This document shows positions 17,088 through 25,133 of a stretch of DNA of 64,000 nucleotides, one piece after another; the first letter of the stretch is position 1; the number at the start of each line of letters is the position of its first letter. The translations under genes were made by a program, and so were the position numbers. The notes beneath the pieces are model-generated. The model was not told the DNA's origin and searched no databases. It saw only the letters and a list, made by a program, of their open reading frames with translations. This stretch comes from Chroococcopsis sp964623815 (GTDB lineage: Bacteria; Cyanobacteriota; Cyanobacteriia; Cyanobacteriales; Microcystaceae). Location: NCBI GenBank assembly GCA_964623815.1, contig CAZUVR010000002.1:108600-172599 (forward strand). Reading direction: 5' to 3'.

Positions 17088-17636
17088 ATGGATAAAGTGG
17101 TCTTAAGAAGGCAGTTACTTAAACAACGTCAGAATCTTTCAGATGATCGATGGCAATCAATGAGTAAAGTATTGTCGAGTAATTTAAGTCAATTACCCAT
17201 TTTTCAAGAAGCAATAACTCTATTAAGTTATTTTAGTTTTAGGCGCGAACCCGATATTAGTTCTCTATTTTCTTTACCGAAACGATGGGGGTTTTCTCGT
17301 TGTGCCGGGGATGAACTAATATGGCATCGGTGGGGATTGGGTGAGCCTCTCGAAAATAATAATTATGGTATTCCCGAACCATTAATATCGGCGGAGATTA
17401 TTGCACCAACGGATGTAGATTTGATGTTAATTCCTGCGGTTGCTTGTGATGAGCGGGGTTATCGTCTCGGATACGGGGGCGGGTATTTCGATCGCCTTTT
17501 ATCATCTCCCGAATGGGCCCATATTCCCACCATAGGTATCGTGTTCGATTTCGCTTATTTACCTGAAGTACCGATCGATCCTTGGGATACGCGGGTAAAG
17601 AGCATCTGTACGGAATCGGGGGTAGTGATGATTTAA
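17088..17636 (+). CDS. 5-formyltetrahydrofolate cyclo-ligase
   Basis: The 182-aa enzyme converts 5-formyl-THF to 5,10-methenyl-THF with ATP. Diagnostic features are the N-terminal basic segment (LRRQLLKQRQNLSD), LLSYFSFRREPD, the Gly-rich MLIPAVACDERGYRLGYGGG and the following YFDRLL. Family-typical length. It is divergent from grx/tadA, with a 48-bp shared upstream gap. Confidence 0.92.
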   Translation: MDKVVLRRQLLKQRQNLSDDRWQSMSKVLSSNLSQLPIFQEAITLLSYFSFRREPDISSLFSLPKRWGFSRCAGDELIWHRWGLGEPLENNNYGIPEPLISAEIIAPTDVDLMLIPAVACDERGYRLGYGGGYFDRLLSSPEWAHIPTIGIVFDFAYLPEVPIDPWDTRVKSICTESGVVMI

Positions 17637-17737
17637 TCTTGCCCCTGTTCTTCCGTGACATGGGGCTTCTAATACAGAAGGATTCTATCGTCTACACTGG
17701 GAGAGTTGAACCTATCAGCCCTTGATATTTTCTCCCT

Positions 17738-19099
17738 ATGACCGAGTATAAAAATCGATTGGGAATGGAAATCCGCGAATCCCTGCGTCTGGCGATTCCC
17801 CTCGCGGGCGCTCAAGTAGCCCACTCCGCGACGGGTTTCGCGGATACCGTCATGATGGGTAGGATGGGGGCCGATGTCCTCGCCGGCGGCGGCCTCGCGT
17901 CTATTATCTTCGTCTCGTTGATGACGGCAGCGAGCGGTGTGGTCATGGGTGTAAGCCCCATACTCGCGGAAGCTTTCGGGGCGGGCCGGACGGGACGGAT
18001 TCGACAAGTGGCGCGGCAGGGGCTATGGCTGGGGTTACTTGTGGCCCTCCCCACCATGCTCGTAACCGGGAACCTCGATCGCTTGCTAATGAACGCGGGG
18101 CAAACAACCACCACGGCGGGCCTCGCCGATCTCTACCTTGATATTATGATGTGGGCGCTCCTGCCGGTCATGGGGTTCACCGCCTTGAGGGCCACCGTTG
18201 CCGCCCTATCGGAAGTCCGGCCGGTGATGGCGATCGTAATAGCTGGTACTATATTTAACGTGGTCTGGAATTATATTCTCGGCTTCGGTAAATTCGGTTT
18301 CCCCGATATGGGATTGGCGGGATTAGCCATAGCGAGCGTCCTATCTTGGTGGCTGATGTTCCTACTATTAGCCCTTTATATCCTCCGTCACCCCAGGCTG
18401 AAGGATTATAAACTCTTTCAAGAATTGCACCGCCCCCACCCCCAGATTCTCGGGCAATTAATCCGCGTGGGACTACCTATAGGCATCTTTTCCGGGTTGG
18501 AGTCGGGTTTTTTCATGGTGATCATGTTCTGGATGGGTACTATCGGGACTAACGCCCTGGCCGCCCATCAAATTGTGTTTCAAACCATAGTCATCGTTTT
18601 CATGGTGCCTTTAGGAATTTCCTTCGCCACGACGGTAAGGGTAGGGCAGTGGCTGGGAAAACGTGACCTCGGCGGGATTCAAAGGGCGGCCCGGGTGAGC
18701 GTGGGTATCAGTACGACTTTCGCCCTAATCGCTTCCATAATCTTCCTGCTCTTTCCGGAAAAGATCATCGGGATTTATTTAGATATGGGCAACCCGGATA
18801 ACGCGCCCCTCGTCGCCCTGGCGCGTCCCTTATTGTTGATCGCGGCGATCGCTCAAGTTCTCGACGGTTTCCAAAAAGCCGTGTATGGTTGTCTCCAGGG
18901 GCTACAGGATACGGGTTTTCCCATGATGCTCAATCTCCTCGGTTACTGGGGTATAGGTTTATCGGCGGGCTACGGTTTAGCCTTCGGTTCGGGCTGGGGA
19001 AGCCGGGGCCTGTGGATAGGGCAATTAATCGCTACCGGTGCGGTGGCCTGGTTGTATCTGTGGCGATTGCGCCGGTTGCTGGCCCAGAAGAAAGTTTAG
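17738..19099 (+). CDS. MATE-family (NorM-like) multidrug efflux transporter
   Basis: The 453-aa protein has about 12 hydrophobic helices arranged as two homologous halves. N-terminal motifs PLAGAQVAHSATGFADTVMM and GVSPILAEAFGAGR are typical of NorM-type MATE proteins. The second half repeats the pattern with GLPIGIFSGLESGFF and VPLGISFATTVRVGQWLG. It would export cationic compounds in exchange for Na+ or H+ at the plasma membrane. No Shine-Dalgarno is obvious before the ATG. Local GC is higher than in flanking genes. Confidence 0.92.
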   Translation: MTEYKNRLGMEIRESLRLAIPLAGAQVAHSATGFADTVMMGRMGADVLAGGGLASIIFVSLMTAASGVVMGVSPILAEAFGAGRTGRIRQVARQGLWLGLLVALPTMLVTGNLDRLLMNAGQTTTTAGLADLYLDIMMWALLPVMGFTALRATVAALSEVRPVMAIVIAGTIFNVVWNYILGFGKFGFPDMGLAGLAIASVLSWWLMFLLLALYILRHPRLKDYKLFQELHRPHPQILGQLIRVGLPIGIFSGLESGFFMVIMFWMGTIGTNALAAHQIVFQTIVIVFMVPLGISFATTVRVGQWLGKRDLGGIQRAARVSVGISTTFALIASIIFLLFPEKIIGIYLDMGNPDNAPLVALARPLLLIAAIAQVLDGFQKAVYGCLQGLQDTGFPMMLNLLGYWGIGLSAGYGLAFGSGWGSRGLWIGQLIATGAVAWLYLWRLRRLLAQKKV

Positions 19100-19175
19100 A
19101 AATCCTAATTATGAATTCTCACTTTAGAACGTGTCGAAGCCTTTTCAGTAAACAGATAAATCGGGAGCAAAGCCA

Positions 19176-19581
19176 ATGTCCGTTATTTATGACCTCGAAC
19201 ATATCACCACTTACCGCTATCGCAATCCGGTCACTTTCGGCAAACATCGCGCCATCTTCCTGCCGGGTACCGGGTTTAGTGAACGGATTTTGAGTTACTC
19301 GCTCGAAACCAATGTACCTTCTAAGATTCGATGGATTATGGATACACTGTCATGCTTGGCTTCAGGTTTATCTTCCCGGCGCGGGCTGGCGAAATTATGA
19401 TCCGACCAATAAAATTACGGCGGGTTTCGATTTGATCCCAGTAGCGATCGCCCGTCATCCCGGGCAGGTTATACCTCTGTCGGGTTCCTGGTTCGGTGAG
19501 GCCGGGGACTATCTCGGTATGGATGTAGCCGTATCAATCCGTAAACTGGCTACTATTCCCGAGTTCCGGGAAAGTTCATAG
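19176..19581 (+). pseudogene. Transglutaminase-like protein, internally deleted and out of frame
   Basis: The first 55 or so codons (MSVIYDLEHITTYRYRNPVT and on, good GGGAG ribosome site) match the N-terminal beta domain of bacterial transglutaminase-like proteins. The frame then runs into unrelated sequence. In another frame from about 19345, the C-terminal part of the catalytic core appears (CHAWLQVYLPGAGWRNYDPT), continuing to a stop at 19581. The Cys-containing core normally between them is missing. One internal deletion near 19340-19350 explains both the loss and the frame change. No functional enzyme is expected. Confidence 0.8.
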
Positions 19582-19695
19582 GGTTTTTTAACGCTACGTG
19601 CGCCGAATTTATGTACTGCCCGGTGCCCGATGCGGACTATCCAGGGTTGGGCATCCAGCCGACTTTCAAGCAGATTACGCTTTTATCGATACCAG

Positions 19696-20061
19696 TTAGA
19701 AAGTTAAAGGTAAATAAATAATTTGGTCTTGATATTCATTGGAATAAGAACCTTCCGCGATTAATAGTAATTCTTCGATATTTTGACCAACACTTATGTG
19801 AGGATAAAGAATAAAAATACCTGGAATATGTTGATTGTTACTAAGATGGTCTTTTAAGTGCTGTGGCATGGAACGACGATTATTGGTTACTAATATAAAA
19901 TCATATTTTTCACACCAACATAAAATTTATGGGTCTTTTGTTCCTTGTGGAGGAGTTAAAGGCTCTCCAATCACCACAACACTTAACTCGGGTTGTTTTA
20001 ATCGCAATTGAGCTGGATAAATAGGATATACATTCTCATCAATTAAATATTTAATAAACAT
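19696..20061 (-). pseudogene. DUF5615/PIN-like toxin interrupted by an in-frame stop
   Basis: Translation from ATG 20061 gives MFIKYLIDENVYPIYPAQLR to GTKDP, then TAA at 19927-19929. In the same frame it continues ILCWCEKYDFILVTNNRRSM, HIPGIFILYPHISVGQNIEE and ends at 19696. Joined, this is a complete DUF5615/PIN-like protein of about 121 residues, including the DEN acidic start and the VTNNRRSMP motif. The stop codon most likely replaced GAA or CAA. The start overlaps the 3' end of the DUF433 antitoxin gene by 11 bp, the usual module layout. The toxin is probably inactive. Confidence 0.82.
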
Positions 20062-20395
20062 CCATATTATATAAATTAAATTTTCTCTGCTTTTGACGAT
20101 TTTTTTGCAATTTTTCTGCCGCAAGGTGAGGGTTTAATTTTTGTTGTTTTCGTTGATTATGCCCCCAATTTAACCAATCTTCTATATATTTATTCACTAA
20201 TTCTTTGTTTAATAAATAATAAAGAATTGTGGCGTAAATTTGATCTAAGCTAATACCAGAAAAGTGTTTAATAATTTCTTCTGGAGAGCGTTGTTTATAG
20301 ATATATTCGTACAAAATATTTTCTATGCCTACTCTCGTTCCTTTAATACGTATATCATCTTCTGAGAGGAATTCAAAATAGTTTTCTAATTGCAT
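20051..20395 (-). CDS. DUF433 antitoxin-like protein
   Basis: The 114-aa protein contains the DUF433 HTH domain: IRIKGTRVGIENILYEYIYK, RSPEEIIKHFSGISLDQIYA and ATILYYLLN. In these modules DUF433 represses the operon and its C-terminal tail neutralises the DUF5615/PIN-like toxin. The tail here is long and basic (HLAAEKLQKNRQKQRKFN). It is the first gene of the pair; its partner is broken by a nonsense codon, so this is now a solitary antitoxin. Confidence 0.85.
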   Translation of the reverse strand: MQLENYFEFLSEDDIRIKGTRVGIENILYEYIYKQRSPEEIIKHFSGISLDQIYATILYYLLNKELVNKYIEDWLNWGHNQRKQQKLNPHLAAEKLQKNRQKQRKFNLYNMDVY

Positions 20396-20527
20396 TAAGC
20401 CTACTCCTTATGTTGCTTAATAATTTTGTCCCCAAATGAGAAACAATAAAAGAGTGAAGTAATAAGGGAGCCGAAGCGGCAATGCTTACTCCTCGATTCT
20501 TAAAACTTACCCTTTTCATCTTAAACA

Positions 20528-21745
20528 ATGTCCCCTCTCTTAATCATCAGTAACGGACACGGAGAAGATATAATCGCCCTGCGAATTATCGAAGAATTGC
20601 GAAAGCTACCCGACTGCCCCCCTATATCCGTATTACCGATAGTTGGTAATGGGCATATCTATCAAGCAGCGGGTATCCCCATTCTCGGGCTTACTAAAGT
20701 CATGCCCTCGGGTGGCTTCATCAATATGGATTGGCGGCAATTGTGGCGGGATATTGGGGGCGGTTTATTGGGATTAACACTGAGCCAGTATCAAACCGTC
20801 AGGGAATGGGAGAAAGGGGGCGGTAAAATCTTCGCCGTCGGTGACATCGTGCCTCTATTATTCGCCCGGTTGAGCGGGGCGGATTACGCTTTTATCGGCA
20901 CCGCTAAATCTGAATATTATCTGCGAGATGAAGAGGGATGGTTATCTGGTACTAGCCCCTTAGATAAACTCTGGCAATCCTATTATTATCCCTGGGAGCG
21001 TTATTTAATGTCTCACCCCCGATGTCGGGCCGTTTTCGTGCGCGATGGGCTAACGGCTAAGATTTTAGGGCACTGGCAAATACCCGTCTTCGATTTAGGT
21101 AATCCCATGATGGATGGATTGGAATCTACCCCCGTCGCCGCCGAGTGTCTCTCTATCCTCCTTCTCCCCGGCTCCCGTTTACCCGAAGCTTATCGTAATT
21201 GGCTGAAAATCTTAGCCGGGGTGAAAACCCTTATCGAAAGTTTTGCCAATGCCGACATCGAGTTTCTCGGGGCTATTTCCCCTAATATCGACATTATCGA
21301 GTTTGAAATTCCCTTAGAGGAATACGGCTTCCGGCGGTGCCCGGAGGGTTTCAGATTCGGGAGAGCCTTATTAAGACTATCTCAAATATCCTACCCCCAA
21401 TATTTAGCGCGGGCAGATTTAGCAATAGCGATGGCAGGCACGGCTACCGAGCAGGTGGTAGGCTTAGGTAAACCAGTTATTACCATGCCCGGCGAAGGCC
21501 CCCAATTCACCCCCAGATTCGCCGAATTACAAACCCGCCTCCTCGGTTGCTCTGTAATCTTAGTTTCATCCCCTGGAGAGATAGGGCCCACCGTAAAGAA
21601 TTTGTTACAGAATCGGGAGCTATTGGAGAAGATTGAAGCTAACGGGAAACAACGTCTCGGCTTACCAGGTGCCTCTAAACGTATCGCCGCTTGTTTACTC
21701 GATCGACTCGGATACAATACCACCAGACCCTCAGTAATGTTATAA
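20528..21745 (+). CDS. Lipid-A-disaccharide synthase-related (LpxB-like) protein
   Basis: The 405-aa GT-B-fold protein opens with SPLLIISNGHGEDIIALRII and has a UDP-sugar-binding-like C-terminal half with LLLPGSRLPEAYRNW and AIAMAGTATEQVVGLGKPVI. This matches the cyanobacterial LpxB-related family rather than true LpxB; the canonical LpxB active-site context is not obvious. Substrate unknown, presumably a nucleotide sugar. It precedes ycf3 by 31 bp on the same strand. Confidence 0.86.
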   Translation: MSPLLIISNGHGEDIIALRIIEELRKLPDCPPISVLPIVGNGHIYQAAGIPILGLTKVMPSGGFINMDWRQLWRDIGGGLLGLTLSQYQTVREWEKGGGKIFAVGDIVPLLFARLSGADYAFIGTAKSEYYLRDEEGWLSGTSPLDKLWQSYYYPWERYLMSHPRCRAVFVRDGLTAKILGHWQIPVFDLGNPMMDGLESTPVAAECLSILLLPGSRLPEAYRNWLKILAGVKTLIESFANADIEFLGAISPNIDIIEFEIPLEEYGFRRCPEGFRFGRALLRLSQISYPQYLARADLAIAMAGTATEQVVGLGKPVITMPGEGPQFTPRFAELQTRLLGCSVILVSSPGEIGPTVKNLLQNRELLEKIEANGKQRLGLPGASKRIAACLLDRLGYNTTRPSVML

Positions 21746-21776
21746 ACATAGATAGTGATATTAAAGTACTTAAATT

Positions 21777-22298
21777 ATGCCTCGTACTCAACGGAACGAT
21801 AATTTTATCGATAAAAGTTTTACCGTCATGGCGGATATTATTCTTAAGGTATTACCCGCTAATAAAAAAGCGAAAGAAGCTTTCGTTTATTATCGAGATG
21901 GAATGGCGGCGCAGGCAGATGGAGAGTATGCTGAAGCCCTTGATAACTATCAGGAAGCATTGAAACTCGAAGAAGACCCGAACGATCGCAGTTATATCCT
22001 CTATAATATGGGCATCATCCACGCTAGTAACGGGGAACACGCCACTGCTCTAGATTTATACGAACAGGCGATCTCTCTTAACCCCCGTATGCCCTCAGCA
22101 TTGAACAATATCGCCGTTATCTATCATTATCAGGGAGAACAGGCGAAAGCGGAAGGCAGAGAAGCTGAAGCAGAAGGGCTGTATGATAAAGCGGCTGAGT
22201 ATTGGAAACAGGCTATCAGGTTAGCGCCCAATAATTATATCGAAGCGCAAAACTGGCTGAAGATTACCGGTCGATCGGAAATGGATGTATATTTCTAA
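21777..22298 (+). CDS. ycf3: Photosystem I assembly protein Ycf3
   Basis: The 173-aa protein contains three TPRs: AFVYYRDGMAAQADGEYAEA, ILYNMGIIHASNGEHATALD and ALNNIAVIYHYQGEQAKAEG. It begins MPRTQRNDNFIDKSFTVMAD, the conserved Ycf3 N-terminus. It works on the stromal side of thylakoids assembling PsaA/PsaB. It is restricted to oxygenic phototrophs, so it anchors the cyanobacterial assignment. gatC follows after 9 bp. Confidence 0.96.
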   Translation: MPRTQRNDNFIDKSFTVMADIILKVLPANKKAKEAFVYYRDGMAAQADGEYAEALDNYQEALKLEEDPNDRSYILYNMGIIHASNGEHATALDLYEQAISLNPRMPSALNNIAVIYHYQGEQAKAEGREAEAEGLYDKAAEYWKQAIRLAPNNYIEAQNWLKITGRSEMDVYF

Positions 22299-22307
22299 GG
22301 TGCACAT

Positions 22308-22604
22308 ATGATAGACAGAGAAGAAGTTAAAAAAATCGCTCACTTAGCGCGACTAGAAATTACCCCTTCCGAAGAAGACCAATTCGGCGCTCAATTAAAC
22401 AGTATCCTAGAGTATTTTGAACAGTTGAGCGAATTGGATACGGAGAATGTGCCGCCCACCACCAGAGCCATCGATATTAGTAATATTACTCGCCCCGATA
22501 ACAAGATAGTATACGAAGATCGATCGGCCCTGTTACAACTATCCCCGGATACGGAAGGGGAATTTTTCCGGGTGCCTAAAATATTAGCGGGTGATGAAGC
22601 CTGA
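22308..22604 (+). CDS. gatC: Aspartyl/glutamyl-tRNA amidotransferase subunit C
   Basis: The 98-aa protein is the small stabilising subunit of GatCAB, which converts misacylated Glu-tRNA(Gln) or Asp-tRNA(Asn) to the amide form. Family signatures are EEVKKIAHLARLEITPSEED, LNSILEYFEQLSELDTENV and the C-terminal FFRVPKIL. gatA and gatB are not in the window. A GGGAGT-type simple repeat lies just downstream. Confidence 0.95.
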   Translation: MIDREEVKKIAHLARLEITPSEEDQFGAQLNSILEYFEQLSELDTENVPPTTRAIDISNITRPDNKIVYEDRSALLQLSPDTEGEFFRVPKILAGDEA

Positions 22605-22737
22605 AAAGGGGGGAGTTGGGAATCGGGAGTTGGGAGTCCGGAGAAAACTTGAGCTGTAAACCTCTCTACCCCTTGTTATGTTTGGAGAAAATTTGGGCAT
22701 TCTAGAAACAGAAAGGACTGACAGGAGGCTTTAAACT

Positions 22738-23634
22738 TTGGATGCCGCTAATGCCCAAAAAATTCTCGGTTACTTCATCGAAGAAGCCAAGGAACATTTA
22801 GAAACCCTGGAGAAAGGTATTCTAGATTTAAGTAATATGGCTAATGATTCCGAGCAAGTTAACGAAATGTTTCGCGCCGCTCACTCGGTAAAAGGAGGCG
22901 CGGCGATGTTAGGTTATACCAGTATTCAAAAAACAGCACACCGCCTCGAAGATGCTTTTAAGATTCTCAGGGAAAACTACGTCAAAGTAGACCAGAAATT
23001 AGAATCTCTATTCTTGAAAGGCTATGACATCCTACACGAATTAGTAGAGAAGTTACAGGGGCCTTTTGGTTTGGCGGAAGACGAAGCTAAAGTGATAGTG
23101 GCTAAAGGAGAACCCACCTTTACCGAATTACAAAATCACCTTAACCTGTTACTCACCAATCCGGGCAGCAATCTAGATAAAGCTAAGGAAATCACCTTCA
23201 CATCCGGGATAACATTCATCAGTAAAGTTCGTAATTTACTGAAACAAATGTTAGATATATTCAAACAACAAGCTACTAATAGTAACAGGCAACAACTACA
23301 AGAACTTTGCGAGGAATTGCTACAATTAGTAACCGACGAACCCCAATGGCAAAGCATAGTAAAAACTGCTAAAACAGCTATAGGAAATCCTAAAAATAAC
23401 TACAGAACGTTAGCACCAGTAATTATTAAAGACCTGAAACAGGCGGGAGACTTAATAGAATTAAAAAGAGCTGATGATATAGTGGTCAGTAGAGAATTAC
23501 AAGAATTAGCCACCTCGAGCCTGCCCCAAATTCTCATTACCCTAGAGCCAAAATCAGCCGCCAATACCCTATTACAAATGTTCAATCAACAACAGGTAAA
23601 TCAATTGGTGAAATTATTGCAGACTGCTCGTTAG
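22738..23634 (+). CDS. Histidine phosphotransfer (Hpt) domain protein
   Basis: The 298-aa protein begins at TTG 22738, chosen because AGGAGG sits 8 nt upstream. The N-terminal Hpt domain (about residues 5-110) has the phospho-accepting His49 in FRAAHSVKGGAAMLG. The C-terminal half is helical with no kinase, CheW or receiver domain. It resembles the detached Hpt part of cyanobacterial CheA-like (PixL/PilL) proteins and could relay phosphate in a multistep phosphorelay. No cognate kinase is adjacent. Confidence 0.87.
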   Translation: MDAANAQKILGYFIEEAKEHLETLEKGILDLSNMANDSEQVNEMFRAAHSVKGGAAMLGYTSIQKTAHRLEDAFKILRENYVKVDQKLESLFLKGYDILHELVEKLQGPFGLAEDEAKVIVAKGEPTFTELQNHLNLLLTNPGSNLDKAKEITFTSGITFISKVRNLLKQMLDIFKQQATNSNRQQLQELCEELLQLVTDEPQWQSIVKTAKTAIGNPKNNYRTLAPVIIKDLKQAGDLIELKRADDIVVSRELQELATSSLPQILITLEPKSAANTLLQMFNQQQVNQLVKLLQTAR

Positions 23635-23716
23635 GGTAGATGTATTGGGTTTAGAGCTTGAATAGTATAGTGAATGAAGTTGGTAAAATGAACTTTAGCT
23701 CGGCCCAAATACATCT

Positions 23717-23953
23717 ATGGAAATTCTCGCATTCTTAAAATTCAGTTTCGTTTTATTTTTACTCTCGGCGATAATTTGGACGGTGTGGAGTGCCCTTAAG
23801 GATACGGTAGCGATAGCAAAGCAGATGCACTCTATACCCTGCCATAATTGTGTATATTTTACTAATGACTATCGCCTCAAATGCCCGATAAATCCTATGG
23901 GGGCGAATACGGAGAGCGCGATCGATTGTCCAGATTATCGAGGTAAAATATGA
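23717..23953 (+). CDS. Small membrane protein with four-cysteine tail
   Basis: The 78-aa protein has one N-terminal transmembrane helix (FSFVLFLLSAIIWTVWSALK), then a soluble tail with Cys at CHNC, KCPINP and DCPDY. The Cys pattern suggests a small metal or disulfide site. I do not recognise a named family; it looks like a conserved cyanobacterial hypothetical. Its stop overlaps the next start by 4 bp (ATGA), linking it to the oxidoreductase gene. Confidence 0.75.
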   Translation: MEILAFLKFSFVLFLLSAIIWTVWSALKDTVAIAKQMHSIPCHNCVYFTNDYRLKCPINPMGANTESAIDCPDYRGKI

Positions 23954-25059
23954 CGGAATCTATAGGCGTGGCTATCGTTGGTACGGGATTCGGAGAGAAA
24001 ATTCACATACCCGCATTCATTCATCACCATCGCACTGAAGTAGTAGCGGTTTACCATCGAGATAAAGAAAAAGCTCAAGCCGTAGCAGACAAATACGGAA
24101 TTAATTACGCCAGCGACAGATTAGAAAAAATTTTAGCCCTAGACGAAGTAAGGGGTGTCAGTATCTCTACACCCCCCTTCCTACATTACGAAATGGCAAA
24201 AGCCACATTAGAAGCAGGAAAGCATCTGCTCCTTGAGAAGCCGATGACGCTAAAAGCGGAAGAAACCCGACATCTTTACGAGTTAGCGCGGGAAAGAAAT
24301 TTAATCGCCACACCCGATTTTGAATTTCGCTTCATCCCCGCCTGGCAGTTATTAAAGGAATATCTACAGAGGGATTACGCGGGGAAGATACGCCTCATCA
24401 AAGCCGATTGGTTAGTCTCAAGTCGCGCCGACCCGAACCGTCCCTGGAACTGGTATTCTAGAAGAGAAACTGGGGGCGGTATATTAGGGGCTGTTGGCTC
24501 CCACCTCTTCGATTACCTGTACTGGCTATTCGGGCCGATAACGCGAGTATGGAGCTATCTTAACTGTGCCATACCCGAGCGGCCTGATCCACTCGCTGGA
24601 AACGAGATGAAACTGGTAACGGCGGAGGATACCTGTTTATTGATGCTAGAGCTGGCTGGGGGCATCCCCTGTCAGGCGAGTTTAAGCTCCGTCACCTATA
24701 ATGGACGCGGGCACTGGTTGGAAATATACGGCGACGAAGGCACTCTAGTATTAGGTAGCGATAACCAGAAAGATTATGTACACGGTTTCCGCCTCCTCGC
24801 TGCCCCGAAGGGCGAGACTTTAGAAGAAATAGAGATACCGAAAAGACTGGATTTCCCCCAAGTGTTTGCCGATGGCAGACTCGCCCCCTTTATCAGAGTA
24901 GTCGATCGTTGGGTAGAATCGATAGAGAAAGGTCAATCTCTGGCACCATCTCTAAAAGAGGGCTACTACTCTCAATTACTGATGGAGCTAACCCATCTCT
25001 CCCATGAAAGAGGTTGCGCCGTAGATGTCCCCGCTATAGAAATGAGAGATGAGAAGTGA
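23950..25059 (+). CDS. Gfo/Idh/MocA-family NAD(P)-dependent oxidoreductase
   Basis: The 369-aa protein has an N-terminal Rossmann fold with VAIVGTGFGEKIHIPAFI and the family hallmark LLEKPMTLKAEE (EKP). An alpha/beta C-terminal domain follows (GGGILGAVGSHLFDYLYWLF, containing the conserved GxxxDxG-like His). It would oxidise a sugar or a related alcohol; substrate unknown. Start overlaps the preceding gene by 4 bp. Confidence 0.92.
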   Translation: MTESIGVAIVGTGFGEKIHIPAFIHHHRTEVVAVYHRDKEKAQAVADKYGINYASDRLEKILALDEVRGVSISTPPFLHYEMAKATLEAGKHLLLEKPMTLKAEETRHLYELARERNLIATPDFEFRFIPAWQLLKEYLQRDYAGKIRLIKADWLVSSRADPNRPWNWYSRRETGGGILGAVGSHLFDYLYWLFGPITRVWSYLNCAIPERPDPLAGNEMKLVTAEDTCLLMLELAGGIPCQASLSSVTYNGRGHWLEIYGDEGTLVLGSDNQKDYVHGFRLLAAPKGETLEEIEIPKRLDFPQVFADGRLAPFIRVVDRWVESIEKGQSLAPSLKEGYYSQLLMELTHLSHERGCAVDVPAIEMRDEK

Positions 25060-25130
25060 GAAAAGAGAAGTAGGGGGGAAGGTGCCTTACTGATTTCTCA
25101 CTCCTCGTTTCTCTTAACTCACTTCTTTTA
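25041..25130. repeat. Short interspersed GAGAAGTGAG repeat, hairpin
   Basis: The 5' arm GAGAAGTGAGAAAAGAGAAG is partly complementary to the 3' arm TTTCTCACTCCTCGTTTCTC. The reverse complement of its right half is closely similar to 61452-61520, so it is a dispersed family. It spans the end of the oxidoreductase gene and the gap before the radical SAM gene. Confidence 0.55.
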
Positions 25131-25133
25131 ATC

